Source of the DNA: an uncultured bacterium | GTDB lineage: Bacteria > Cyanobacteriota > Vampirovibrionia > Gastranaerophilales > Gastranaerophilaceae | Length of the DNA stretch: 64,000 bases | Direction: 5' to 3' | Assembly (NCBI GenBank): GCA_949035555.1 | Contig: CAROLD010000008.1 | Span: 1-64,000 of the forward strand | In this document: in pieces, positions 8,465 to 17,013 of the stretch | Numbering within the stretch: position 1 is the first letter of the stretch | How the letters are laid out: every line of letters begins with the position of its first letter | The notes under the pieces: generated by a model | What the model saw: the letters and a program-made list of their open reading frames with translations, nothing else | The model's database searches: none | What the model was told of the DNA's origin: nothing | Position numbers and translations under genes: made by a program

Positions 8465-9511
8465 TTATTTATTTTGTTCTAGTTTTTTATTATGAACAAT
8501 AGATGATATCAAAGCCGCAACAATAAAGAATAAACCAATTAAGCCTGTTATAACTTCAGGTATTTCCTTAACTGTTGTGATAAGCATAATTACAGCCAAA
8601 GCACCGATTGCCCAGTGTGCTCCGTGCTCTAGATATAGAAATTTAGCAAGGGTTTTTGTTTCGACAAGCATGATGGTCAAAGATCTTACAAACATTGCAC
8701 CGATTGCAAGACCAATTGTAATGATAATTACATCATTACTCAGGGCAAAAGCTCCAAGAACCCCGTCTAAAGAGAATGATGCATCAATTAATTCAAGATA
8801 TATAAAACTAATTAATCCAGTACATTTGACAGCATCTGAAGCACATTTTGCAACACGCATTTCTTCATGTTTTTCAAGATAATGCGCAACACCGTCAATT
8901 GCAAGAAAAGTTACAATACCCGCAATACCTGAAATCATTACAGGAATTTTTACTTCTTCAGGCATAAAGGATTGCAGAAAGAGTACAATTACCAAAGAAA
9001 GAATTATTTCTATGCCTTTTACATGGTCAAGATGTGAAAGCGGTGCTTCTATAAATTTAATCCAATGCACTTCTTTTTCATGATTAAAGAAGTATGTAAG
9101 AAACAGCATTATCAAAAACAAACCGCCGAAAGTTACGATAGGTGCATGAGTTTCATGCAGGTAATGAGCATATTTAGCCGAATCTGTCAATGCAATATTT
9201 GCAACAGTCAGCATATCTAATTTGGCAAATATTGCAACAACTAATATCGGAAATAAAAATCTCATTCCAAATACGGCAATCGCAATACCCCATGTTAAAA
9301 ATCTATGTCTCCACACTTCAGACATATGTTCAAGTTTCATCGCATTAACAACAGCATTATCAAAAGATAAACTTGTCTCAAGCACTGCCAGAATTGATGC
9401 TATAAAAACACTCATTAAGCCGGCTCCCGGGTGTATATGTTCTCCCCAGAAATATGCGGCAACAAGTCCAACAACAGTAAGAAAATATGAACCTAAAAAA
9501 TATTTATGCAT
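8465..9511 (-). CDS. TerC/DUF475 family integral membrane protein
   Basis: A 348-residue multi-pass membrane protein. The start at 9511 (MHKYFLGSY) is preferred over the upstream in-frame ATG because AGAGAGGT precedes it. Many hydrophobic segments span the chain, and the conserved acidic membrane motif ETSLSFDNAVVNA lies near residue 45. A second copy-like motif ELIDASFSLDGVLGAFA is near residue 240. These paired acidic segments are the hallmark of the TerC superfamily, whose members are linked to metal (manganese, tellurite) homeostasis. DUF475 members are less well characterised, so the substrate is unknown. The first gene upstream on this strand ends behind a weak hairpin, so this gene may be transcribed alone. 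Confidence 0.85.
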   Translation of the reverse strand: MHKYFLGSYFLTVVGLVAAYFWGEHIHPGAGLMSVFIASILAVLETSLSFDNAVVNAMKLEHMSEVWRHRFLTWGIAIAVFGMRFLFPILVVAIFAKLDMLTVANIALTDSAKYAHYLHETHAPIVTFGGLFLIMLFLTYFFNHEKEVHWIKFIEAPLSHLDHVKGIEIILSLVIVLFLQSFMPEEVKIPVMISGIAGIVTFLAIDGVAHYLEKHEEMRVAKCASDAVKCTGLISFIYLELIDASFSLDGVLGAFALSNDVIIITIGLAIGAMFVRSLTIMLVETKTLAKFLYLEHGAHWAIGALAVIMLITTVKEIPEVITGLIGLFFIVAALISSIVHNKKLEQNK

Positions 9512-9535
9512 AATATACCTCTCTTTAAAATTAAA

Positions 9536-9564
9536 CCAGTACACTAATGAATTTAGTGTACTGG
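9536..9564 (-). terminator. Hairpin between exported-protein gene and TerC-family gene
   Basis: Arms ccagtacactaa and ttagtgtactgg enclose a 5-base loop. On the minus strand a mixed T/A tract follows, so it is a weak or partial terminator. Confidence 0.5.
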
Positions 9565-9581
9565 TTAGTCTATAATTAAAA

Positions 9582-9995
9582 TTAGTTCATATCGCTTACG
9601 CTTGGAACATAATATTGAAATGTATCGGGACCGTTATCAGGGAAAACTAACAAGAACGGCTGATTTTGTCTAATTAAGCCCGCTTTACCCTTATATGTTG
9701 CAGGGAATTCTTTTTCAATAGGCAGACTTTCTTCCTGAAAGTTAACATAACTTACCGGAATAAATACAAATCCGCCATTTTGAGCAGCAACTTTTCCGGT
9801 AACCTGAAAACCCTGAAATAACATTAAGTCATAATCAAGTCTTGTATTAGCATTCATTTGCACATGTAAAACCTGAGGCGGGTTAGCCGCATTGAAATCT
9901 TCTAATGCTGAAACCTGAACGGTTTTAGCTTCTACTGATGACATCAAGCTCATAGAAAGAACCAGTCCTGCAAATGCAATTAATAATTTTTTCAT
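9582..9995 (-). CDS. Exported protein with ANPP motif (137 aa)
   Basis: Unrecognised periplasmic or envelope protein. Residues 1-23 form a Sec signal peptide (KK, a hydrophobic core LLIAFAGLVLSMSLMSS, then VEA before Lys). The mature N-terminus has TVQVSALEDFNAANPPQVL, which aligns with TVEVESLSVFSTANPPASI in the upstream neighbour, so the two are diverged paralogues. The rest is beta-rich with no catalytic motif. The chain ends in LLVFPDNGPDTFQYYVPSVSDMN-like hydrophobic strands, a position matched by YLKFPKPEK in the paralogue. It lies 37 bases downstream of that paralogue and is probably cotranscribed. Confidence 0.7.
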   Translation of the reverse strand: MKKLLIAFAGLVLSMSLMSSVEAKTVQVSALEDFNAANPPQVLHVQMNANTRLDYDLMLFQGFQVTGKVAAQNGGFVFIPVSYVNFQEESLPIEKEFPATYKGKAGLIRQNQPFLLVFPDNGPDTFQYYVPSVSDMN

Positions 9996-10032
9996 CTTTC
10001 ATTTACTCCTTTTCTATAGTATTTGTATTAAT

Positions 10033-10635
10033 TTATTCTTTTTCGTCTATATCTTTTACTTTTTCAGGTTTTGGAAATTTGAGATAAAACACTTGTGATT
10101 GTTTGATTTCGATATCTTCACCCTTATTTGCCAGTGATAACGGGGAGGCTTCATATACAGAAACTACTGATGATTTCAGCCTGTTGTCTTCTTCGTTTTT
10201 CACTGCGCCTTCGACTGCCGCAACCCCCATTGATAAGCCTTTGACAAAGTAATTCCCGACACCTAATGCCGCATTCTTTGCTGCCTGCCCTTTATCAATC
10301 GGTTCTGTATATGATGCTGTGATATCTTGAGAGACTTTGTGTGACATTCCGTCTAAATCGGTATAGGATTTAAGTTTAAACGAAAAATCTGCATCTCTTT
10401 TCAGTCTTTTAGGACTTTTTACATCAACTAAATCGCCATTTAGAGTCGTACCCATATCTAAGATTAACTCATCAGATAATTCCAGCGGTTCTGCTAATTT
10501 GATTGTAATTGATGCCGGAGGATTTGCCGTAGAGAATACACTTAACGACTCAACCTCAACGGTTTGCGCATATGTTTTTCCAAACATAGCGGACAATAAC
10601 ATTAAAAAAACAAAATATAAAATTTTTTGCTTCAT
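10033..10635 (-). CDS. Exported protein with ANPP motif (200 aa), paralogue of next gene
   Basis: Unrecognised secreted protein. The start at 10635 gives a normal signal peptide (MKQKILYFVFLMLLSAMFG, cleavage after TYA). The longer frame upstream would overlap the end of uvrA and is rejected. After the signal comes the TVxVxxLxxFxxANPP motif shared with the 137-residue neighbour. A central region (KGQAAKNAALGVGNYFVKGLS, near residues 118-138) is Ala/Gly-rich and helical, which may contact membrane. The tail ends in charged residues. It follows uvrA by 64 bases on the same strand, but a functional link to repair is not implied. Confidence 0.7.
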   Translation of the reverse strand: MKQKILYFVFLMLLSAMFGKTYAQTVEVESLSVFSTANPPASITIKLAEPLELSDELILDMGTTLNGDLVDVKSPKRLKRDADFSFKLKSYTDLDGMSHKVSQDITASYTEPIDKGQAAKNAALGVGNYFVKGLSMGVAAVEGAVKNEEDNRLKSSVVSVYEASPLSLANKGEDIEIKQSQVFYLKFPKPEKVKDIDEKE

Positions 10636-10699
10636 TTTATCACCATCCATAGAAATTATCATAGCAAATTTTAAAAGAAATATCAAATATTCAATAATA

Positions 10700-13534
10700 T
10701 CAAGCCTTTTTAAGATATTTAGCAAGATATTTGCCAGTATAAGATTCTTTACAATTCATAATATCTTCCGGAGAACCGCAGACAACAATTTGACCGCCGT
10801 CAACACCGCCTTCCGGTCCTAAATCTATAATATGATCGGCAATTTTGATTAAATCAAGATTATGTTCAATCATAAGGATTGTATTTCCTTGATCGGCAAG
10901 AGCTTGAAGAATTTTTGCAAGCTTGTCCAAATCAGCCCAGTGAAGTCCAACTGACGGTTCGTCAAGCAAATATAAAGTTTTACCAGTAGAACGTTTATTA
11001 AGTTCTGACGCAAGTTTAATTCTTTGCGCCTCTCCTCCGGAAAGTGTGGTAGCGCTCTGCCCCAGTTTCATATAATCAAGACCTACATCATTCAAGGTTT
11101 GAAGTTTATTTTTTATTGCAGGAATACTGTCAAAGAATTCAAGAGCCTCTTTAACACTCATATCAAGCACATCCGCAATAGTTTTGCCTTTGTATTTAAC
11201 TTCTAAAGTTTCACGGTTATATCGTCTGCCTTTACAAATATCACACTTCACATAGACATCTGACAGGAAATTCATTTCTATTTTCAATAACCCGTCGCCT
11301 TTGCAGGCTTCACATCGTCCGCCTTTAACGTTAAAACTAAATCTTCCCGGCTTATATCCGCGGACTTTTGATTCGTTAGTTTTGGCAAATAAATCACGAA
11401 TTGGTGTAAACACATCAGTATATGTAGCAGGGTTAGAACGAGGAGTTCTGCCTATTGGAGATTGGTCAATATCAATTATTTTATCAATATTTTCAAATCC
11501 TGTAATCTCATCAACCCCTTGTGGTTTAGGTTTATTCTTACGAAGCTTATGAATTGCATATTCATATAAAAGCTCCTGCATAAGAGTTGACTTACCGCTT
11601 CCTGAAACACCAGTAAGTACAACAATTTTACCAAGAGGAATTTCAACATCCACATTTTTTAAATTATTCAAATGAGCATTTTTAATCTGCAAGAAATGTC
11701 CGTTACCATCCCTGATTTTATCCGGAATTGGTATAAACTTTTCTCCGCTTAAATATTTACCAGTTATGGATTTTTTAGCTGAAATGATATCATCAACAGA
11801 ACCTTGCGCAATAATTTCACCGCCTGCAACCCCAGCACGCGGACCGATATCAACAATATAATCAGCACTTCTGATTGTATCTTCATCGTGTTCAACAACA
11901 ATCAAAGTATTGCCAAGATTGCGAAGTTTAAATAAAGTTTTGATAAGCATATCATTATCTCGTTGATGCAGACCGATTGAAGGTTCATCCAAAACATACA
12001 AAACACCGCTTAGTCCGCTACCGATTTGAGAGGCAAGACGAATACGCTGAGATTCACCGCCTGACAATGTTCCTGCCATACGAGCCAAATCCAGATAATG
12101 CAAACCAACATCAATCAAAAACTTTAATCGTGCACGAATTTCATCCAAAATTTGTTTAGCTATCTTTAATTGGTACTCGGTCAATTCAAGGTACAAATCT
12201 GTAATAAACTGAAATTCATCATCAATTGACATTTTAGTAAATTCAAAAATATTCTTATCTCGAATTTTTACAGCAAGCGGGAACGGTTTTAATCTCGCAC
12301 CGCCGCAAGAAGGGCAAGGTTTTGCAACCATAAACTTTTCAATTTCTTCACGCCAGTAATCCCCTGAAGCATCATTATATCGTTTCTCTAGAAACGGAAT
12401 AACACCTACAAACGGTGAAATATTAGTTTGATATCTGTGTGTTCCAAACTGCTGAACCTTAATTTTTATAGCTTCTTTTGAACCGTATAAAATTATATCC
12501 TGATGCTCTTTTGACAATTTTTCAAAAGGAGTATCCATATCAATTTTGTACGCAGAACAGACAGAAGATAACAAATCATGATAATAAGTTGTTGCACTTC
12601 TTGTTGCCCAGGCATATATTGCGCCTTCGTTTAAGGATTTTGTTTTATCCGGAACAACCAAATCCGGATCTACAATAAAATCAGCTCCTAATCCGGCGCA
12701 ACGCTCACAGGCTCCATACGGCGCATTAAATGAAAATATACGCGGGGTTAATTCTTCAAAACTCAAATTACAGTCAGGGCAGGCAAGTTTTTCGGAGAAA
12801 ACAATTTCTTTATCTCCTACAACATCCACAATCATAATACCGTCTGATTTTTTCAATGCAATTTGAACACTGTCAGCAATTCTTGATGATGCGCTATCTT
12901 TTACTACAATTCGGTCAACAACTATACTTATATCGTGTTTTTTGGTCTTTGCAAGTTCAATCTCGTCTTCGTCGAGATTATAAACTTCTCCATCGACCTT
13001 AACTCTGACAAAACCTTCCTGTCTTAATTCTTCAAAAAGGGAGGAGTATTCACCTTTTTTACCGCGCACTATAGGTGCAAGAATTTGAATTTTTATACCT
13101 TCTCCCAGTTGAATAATTTTATTAACAATTTCATCCAGAGTTTGGGGTTTAATCTTTTTTCCACAACCTGGACAATAAGGTACACCGACTCGCGCATACA
13201 AAAGTCTTAAATAATCATAAATTTCAGTAATAGTACCAACAGTTGAACGCGGGTTGTTACTTTTTGATTTCTGATCAATTGAAATTGCAGGTGAAAGCCC
13301 GTCTATATATTCAACATTAGGCTTATCCATCTGCCCTAAGAATTGTCTTGCATAAGTGGATAAACTTTCAATATAACGTCTTTGTCCTTCTGCAAAAATT
13401 GTGTCAAAAGCTAGCGAACTCTTACCTGAGCCGGAAACTCCCGTAAATACAACAAGTTCATTCTTGGGGATTTCAAGTGATACATTTTTTAAATTATGCT
13501 CTTTTGCTCCGACTATTTTAATCTTATCTGCCAT
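10700..13534 (-). CDS. uvrA: Excinuclease ABC subunit A (UvrA)
   Basis: DNA damage recognition ATPase of nucleotide excision repair; acts with UvrB and UvrC, which are not in the window. At 944 residues it has the family length. First ATPase half: Walker A GVSGSGKSSLAFDTIFAEGQ near residue 32, the zinc motif CPGCGKK, and signature LSGGESQRIRLA. Second half: GVSGSGKSTLM near 640, zinc motifs CEACKGDGLL and CDICKGRRYN, signature LSGGEAQRIKLA, and Walker B LYLLDEPSVGLH. All expected nucleotide and zinc motifs are present, so it should be active. The start ATG gives the standard MADKIKIVGAKEHNLKN N-terminus. No recognisable SOS box is seen upstream. Confidence 0.98.
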   Translation of the reverse strand: MADKIKIVGAKEHNLKNVSLEIPKNELVVFTGVSGSGKSSLAFDTIFAEGQRRYIESLSTYARQFLGQMDKPNVEYIDGLSPAISIDQKSKSNNPRSTVGTITEIYDYLRLLYARVGVPYCPGCGKKIKPQTLDEIVNKIIQLGEGIKIQILAPIVRGKKGEYSSLFEELRQEGFVRVKVDGEVYNLDEDEIELAKTKKHDISIVVDRIVVKDSASSRIADSVQIALKKSDGIMIVDVVGDKEIVFSEKLACPDCNLSFEELTPRIFSFNAPYGACERCAGLGADFIVDPDLVVPDKTKSLNEGAIYAWATRSATTYYHDLLSSVCSAYKIDMDTPFEKLSKEHQDIILYGSKEAIKIKVQQFGTHRYQTNISPFVGVIPFLEKRYNDASGDYWREEIEKFMVAKPCPSCGGARLKPFPLAVKIRDKNIFEFTKMSIDDEFQFITDLYLELTEYQLKIAKQILDEIRARLKFLIDVGLHYLDLARMAGTLSGGESQRIRLASQIGSGLSGVLYVLDEPSIGLHQRDNDMLIKTLFKLRNLGNTLIVVEHDEDTIRSADYIVDIGPRAGVAGGEIIAQGSVDDIISAKKSITGKYLSGEKFIPIPDKIRDGNGHFLQIKNAHLNNLKNVDVEIPLGKIVVLTGVSGSGKSTLMQELLYEYAIHKLRKNKPKPQGVDEITGFENIDKIIDIDQSPIGRTPRSNPATYTDVFTPIRDLFAKTNESKVRGYKPGRFSFNVKGGRCEACKGDGLLKIEMNFLSDVYVKCDICKGRRYNRETLEVKYKGKTIADVLDMSVKEALEFFDSIPAIKNKLQTLNDVGLDYMKLGQSATTLSGGEAQRIKLASELNKRSTGKTLYLLDEPSVGLHWADLDKLAKILQALADQGNTILMIEHNLDLIKIADHIIDLGPEGGVDGGQIVVCGSPEDIMNCKESYTGKYLAKYLKKA

Positions 13535-13599
13535 AACATCAATATTATGATACGAGAATAAAGTATTTTCAAATTTTTTATCTCTATATTTACTTTAAC

Positions 13600-13628
13600 T
13601 TTACAACTTTCAAAAAAAATGGTATAAT
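13600..13628 (+). promoter_or_regulatory. Sigma-70-type promoter for the 13689 gene
   Basis: TTTACA (13600-13605) and TATAAT (13623-13628) are separated by exactly 17 bases, predicting a start near 13635 and a leader of about 55 bases. Confidence 0.7.
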
Positions 13629-13688
13629 AACTGTATTCTAGCCAACAATGAGTATTAAATATAACCTTTGAGAAAGGAAATATTTAAT

Positions 13689-14372
13689 ATGGGAAAAAAA
13701 TCTAAATATCCTGATTATTCAACAGGAAACATCGTAGTCAACGGCAAAACTGTTGCAACTACACAAAGAGACAAAAATAATAATATTGTAGGTTCCAGCT
13801 ACAATATGTCAAATACCGAAAAAAATATTTATAACACTGTACAAAAAAATTTGTACAGTTCTTTAACGGATTTGTTTAGCGTTAGCAACAAACAGCGTCA
13901 GGAATGGACAAACCAAATTAATGCTTTAAAAACCCAAGGGGTAAAACAAATTGATAATATATACACCCCAATGGAAACAAACCTAAGAAACAATATTGCA
14001 ACCAGATTTGGCAACCTTGATAATTCGGTATTCTTGGACAACTTGAATAAAATTACAGATAAAAGAGCGGAGGCAGTTGCAGATTTAAGCAACAGTCTTG
14101 TAGCAACACAAGACCAACTGTATCAGCAAGAACTTGTTAACAGAATAAATAATATTTCATTCCTGAATAACTTAAATGCAGCAATGAATAATAATATTCT
14201 AAACTATACGAATGCTGCTATGAATAATGCAACATCCGGAAACAATTATAACGGCAATGCATACAATGCAAATAACCAATCAAGCGGATTATGGACAATG
14301 TTAAACCAAAGTGCTAATACAATGGTTAATGCCGCAGGCACTGTCGCAAAATTTATGAATAAATCATCATAA
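13689..14372 (+). CDS. Asn-rich helical protein of unknown function (227 aa)
   Basis: Unrecognised. The ATG at 13689 (MGKKSKYPDYSTGN) follows an AAAGGAAA ribosome site. A TTG seven codons earlier overlaps that site and is rejected. Residues 10-35 look like a short beta hairpin (GNIVVNGKTVATTQ). Residues 45-155 are predicted long helices with regular hydrophobic spacing. Residues 160-205 are Asn/Ala-rich low complexity (repeated LNNLNAAMNN and NAAMNNATSG). No signal peptide, membrane segment or catalytic motif is present. Good promoter and terminator show it is a free-standing gene. The helical plus low-complexity make-up recalls structural or secreted-effector proteins, but I cannot assign it. 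Confidence 0.7.
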   Translation: MGKKSKYPDYSTGNIVVNGKTVATTQRDKNNNIVGSSYNMSNTEKNIYNTVQKNLYSSLTDLFSVSNKQRQEWTNQINALKTQGVKQIDNIYTPMETNLRNNIATRFGNLDNSVFLDNLNKITDKRAEAVADLSNSLVATQDQLYQQELVNRINNISFLNNLNAAMNNNILNYTNAAMNNATSGNNYNGNAYNANNQSSGLWTMLNQSANTMVNAAGTVAKFMNKSS

Positions 14373-14381
14373 AAAACTTTC

Positions 14382-14414
14382 GCAATCCGCGTATTAAACG
14401 CGGATTGTTTTTTC
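14382..14414. terminator. Terminator between 13689 gene and metzincin gene
   Basis: A stem caatccgcg/cgcggattg with a 7-base loop is followed by six T on the plus strand. The upstream A run lets it serve the convergent minus-strand operon. Confidence 0.85.
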
Positions 14415-15706
14415 TAATTATTGCTCATTTTATGAATTTCTGAAATAAGCTCATTTATTGAACTGTCATCCTTTATACTTTTTGCATTCATTGCATACTG
14501 CAAGGCTTGTTCTGACCTTTGCATATTATAATAAATAACTGCTCTGTTATAATCTATCAAATATTTTTCATCAACATTTTTTGCAAGAGTTTCCGCTATT
14601 CCAAGATTTTGCAATGCATTGTCAAAATCGGACATATCAGCATACACGGAGGCTAAATTTATATAACCGGATGCAAATTTAGGATAATCCTGAATATATT
14701 TTTTAAATTCAAGAAGTTTTTTACGGAGTCTTGCATCATCACTTCCCAAAATCAACGGTGCATAATAAAAACTCTCACTTTTTAAATTTTTAGTATTGGA
14801 AATAGAGGGTTCAAGCCTATACAAAAGCGCCAGCGTTCTTAAATCTCGCAAGGTTAAATACTGAAACTCAGAACGATACCTTGCATACATATTCATATTG
14901 TTTTCATTTGTTGCATACATCAAATCTAACGGATTATTACTGTGTCCCATAATCCCCAGCGTATGTCCCAGTTCGTGCAAAGCTGTATTATAAACTTCCC
15001 GTTCTGAAAAATTTTCATGCCTTGGGTTTGTTTTATAGAATGTCAAATCCATTCTCTTTAACACTTTATCTGACAAAATAACGGGCTCAGTGTAAGCCAC
15101 AGTATATCGACAAACTCCGTCCTGACAAATATCTGATTGGATATCAGCAAATTTTATTACTATATCAGCATCTGCCCCCTGAGAGGCTCTGGTAAATTTG
15201 ACAAAATTTGTACGGTTTGTCCACTGGTTTAAAGCCTTTTCTATATTTGTAATATAGTACGAAGGAACAGCATTTGGATTTTCATAATAGACTTTGAGAG
15301 GGAAGGACCTTATATCCCAGCGTAAAATATCATTACCCTGAGCAGCATTATAAATATAATTATCTTCAACGCCGGAAAGAAGTCTCTTTCTTAGAGATAC
15401 TGCCTGATATCGGGCATATTTTTTTGCTTCATCATCAATATCAGAATTGCCCATTTTAAATAACTTTTTTTGAACAGTATATGTCGGCTCCGCTTTTGAC
15501 AGCGACATTACATAATAAAAACGAGCAAGAAGATGTTTTTTTGACGCAAATAGAGTCTTTTCAAACATAGGAAGAGCCTGCTCATACTTCCCGCCGTCAT
15601 ACAAAGCTTTAGCCTGCTTATAGTAATACGCCGCTGATAACGGAGATTTATAAAGCATTAAAATACACAGAACAATTAAAAGTACGGCAAGCAAACACTT
15701 ACGCAT
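14414..15706 (-). CDS. Membrane-anchored/exported metzincin protease with TPR repeats
   Basis: A 430-residue zinc metallopeptidase. An N-terminal hydrophobic segment (residues 4-19) acts as signal or anchor. TPR-like helices follow at 25-70 (AYYYKQAKALYDGGKYEQAL). The catalytic domain carries HELGHTLGIMGH with His244, Glu245, His248 and His255, and the downstream Met-turn DLMY at 262-264. This is the complete HExxHxxGxxH...Met signature of metzincins, closest to matrixin-like M10. Further TPR-like repeats occupy about 330-425. It overlaps scpB by 8 bases and is the last gene of the smc operon, so its synthesis is coupled to the chromosome-condensation genes although it should act outside the cytoplasm. 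Substrate unknown. Confidence 0.88.
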   Translation of the reverse strand: MRKCLLAVLLIVLCILMLYKSPLSAAYYYKQAKALYDGGKYEQALPMFEKTLFASKKHLLARFYYVMSLSKAEPTYTVQKKLFKMGNSDIDDEAKKYARYQAVSLRKRLLSGVEDNYIYNAAQGNDILRWDIRSFPLKVYYENPNAVPSYYITNIEKALNQWTNRTNFVKFTRASQGADADIVIKFADIQSDICQDGVCRYTVAYTEPVILSDKVLKRMDLTFYKTNPRHENFSEREVYNTALHELGHTLGIMGHSNNPLDLMYATNENNMNMYARYRSEFQYLTLRDLRTLALLYRLEPSISNTKNLKSESFYYAPLILGSDDARLRKKLLEFKKYIQDYPKFASGYINLASVYADMSDFDNALQNLGIAETLAKNVDEKYLIDYNRAVIYYNMQRSEQALQYAMNAKSIKDDSSINELISEIHKMSNN

Positions 15707-16208
15707 TTGTTTTTTCCGCCAGGTCTTTTTCTAACTGCTGAGCAAGCGCTCTTGTATCACCTTTGAGTTTAAAATATTCTGCAAATTTTGCTGTTGTTTT
15801 AATATTTATACTTCTGCCGTTTTTATCTTTGTGTTTAGATACAAGTCCTTTTTCAACCAGTTCTGCAACATGTTCATACGCGGCAGAACGAAGTTTTACA
15901 AGTTCGGTCTGACGGATAGGCTCTTTTAATGCTATAACCAGCAATGTTCTTAATACCGCAGGAGAAAGATCTATCGGACAAATTTTTTCAACAATATCAG
16001 AATAGTCTTCTTTTACCTGAAGGATATATCCGTTTTCATCATCAATTTCCAGCGCACTGTCACGAGAGGAATAGTCAAAAATAAGTTCTAAAACTGCTTC
16101 TTCAACTTGTTCCGGTTCTACATCCAAATATGCGGCGATTTCATCTACCGACAAAGCTTTTGCCGTTACAAAAAGAACCGCTTCAATTCTAGACTTCAAC
16201 TGCTGCAT
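15699..16208 (-). CDS. scpB: Segregation and condensation protein B (ScpB)
   Basis: A 169-residue kleisin-interacting winged-helix protein that, with ScpA and Smc, forms the bacterial condensin organising newly replicated origins. The N-terminus LKSRIEAVLFVTAKALSVDE is the standard ScpB opening, followed by two winged-helix units. The second contains LRTLLVIALKEPIRQTELVKLR and the AAYEHVAELVEKGLV helix. It overlaps scpA by 20 bases and the metzincin gene by 8, indicating translational coupling. Length is slightly short but complete. Confidence 0.95.
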   Translation of the reverse strand: MQQLKSRIEAVLFVTAKALSVDEIAAYLDVEPEQVEEAVLELIFDYSSRDSALEIDDENGYILQVKEDYSDIVEKICPIDLSPAVLRTLLVIALKEPIRQTELVKLRSAAYEHVAELVEKGLVSKHKDKNGRSINIKTTAKFAEYFKLKGDTRALAQQLEKDLAEKTNA

Positions 16209-17013
16209 CTTTTTTACCGCCTTTAACTACATATAAATCTGAATAAAACTCTTCCTGCTCAAGTTCATAATCAGTATCGCGGCTAAGGAATAATAGAGCC
16301 AAATATGCACTGATTTTATCCATTCCGAGCATGGTTAATTCGTTCAATTCAATTTTATCTACTGTTGTGAAAATCTGCTCTAGATTATCTTTCAATTTCA
16401 GAACAGATTCTTCGATATACTCTTCGTGCGCCATTGAAACAATTTCATCAGGAGTTAATCTTGAATAGTTTCTGACATGACGTTTTGCACGTTCGTGAGC
16501 ACTTTTTAGAGAAGCTCTTTTTTCTAATTTTTCATAAAATTCCAACTGTTTAATCAAGTCTTTCAAAGTTACAACACGATTGCGGTTAAGACGAATACTT
16601 GTTCTTCTTTGAAGAGCTTCGTCAAAACTCACTACATTACTGGTTGGTATAAACTCAGAATCCTCTGGATATTCAACAATAAATCCGTCATCATCATAGA
16701 TAACATCATCCTGCGGTTCATCTTTAAAATCTTCAAGTGAAAGACCGGCGAGAACATTTGACTGCAATCTGCATAAAATCGATGCAAACAACAAGGTACG
16801 GCTTGCTACTCTAAGGTTCAAAGATTTTAATTCAATCATTCTTTGAAGATATTTTTCCGTAACATCAAGAATATCAATATGCCACGGATCAATTTTACCC
16901 TGCTTTGCCATATCAACAAGAATTCCAATACCATCGTTGGCATCAAATTCATTGAGATTACCATATATAGAAGATTCTAAATCTTCGGCATTTATAAGAT
17001 TATTATTCATCAT
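16189..17013 (-). CDS. scpA: Segregation and condensation protein A (ScpA, kleisin)
   Basis: A 274-residue kleisin subunit bridging the Smc heads. Near residue 25 the family motif GIGILVDMAKQGKIDPWHID is seen, with FxGPL replaced by a divergent stretch. LNLRVASRTLLFASILCRLQ follows near 85. The C-terminal winged helix ends in LTMLGMDKISAYLALLFLSR near 235. An acidic linker (residues 120-140) is as expected. The gene starts inside the last codons of smc (11-base overlap) and ends inside scpB, so the stoichiometry of the complex is probably set by coupled translation. Confidence 0.94.
   Translation of the reverse strand: MMNNNLINAEDLESSIYGNLNEFDANDGIGILVDMAKQGKIDPWHIDILDVTEKYLQRMIELKSLNLRVASRTLLFASILCRLQSNVLAGLSLEDFKDEPQDDVIYDDDGFIVEYPEDSEFIPTSNVVSFDEALQRRTSIRLNRNRVVTLKDLIKQLEFYEKLEKRASLKSAHERAKRHVRNYSRLTPDEIVSMAHEEYIEESVLKLKDNLEQIFTTVDKIELNELTMLGMDKISAYLALLFLSRDTDYELEQEEFYSDLYVVKGGKKDAAVEV

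Noticed and set aside
13689..14372. Prophage structural gene
   Set aside because: The Asn-rich helical protein has no phage neighbours (no portal, capsid or tail genes) and sits between uvrA and the smc operon.
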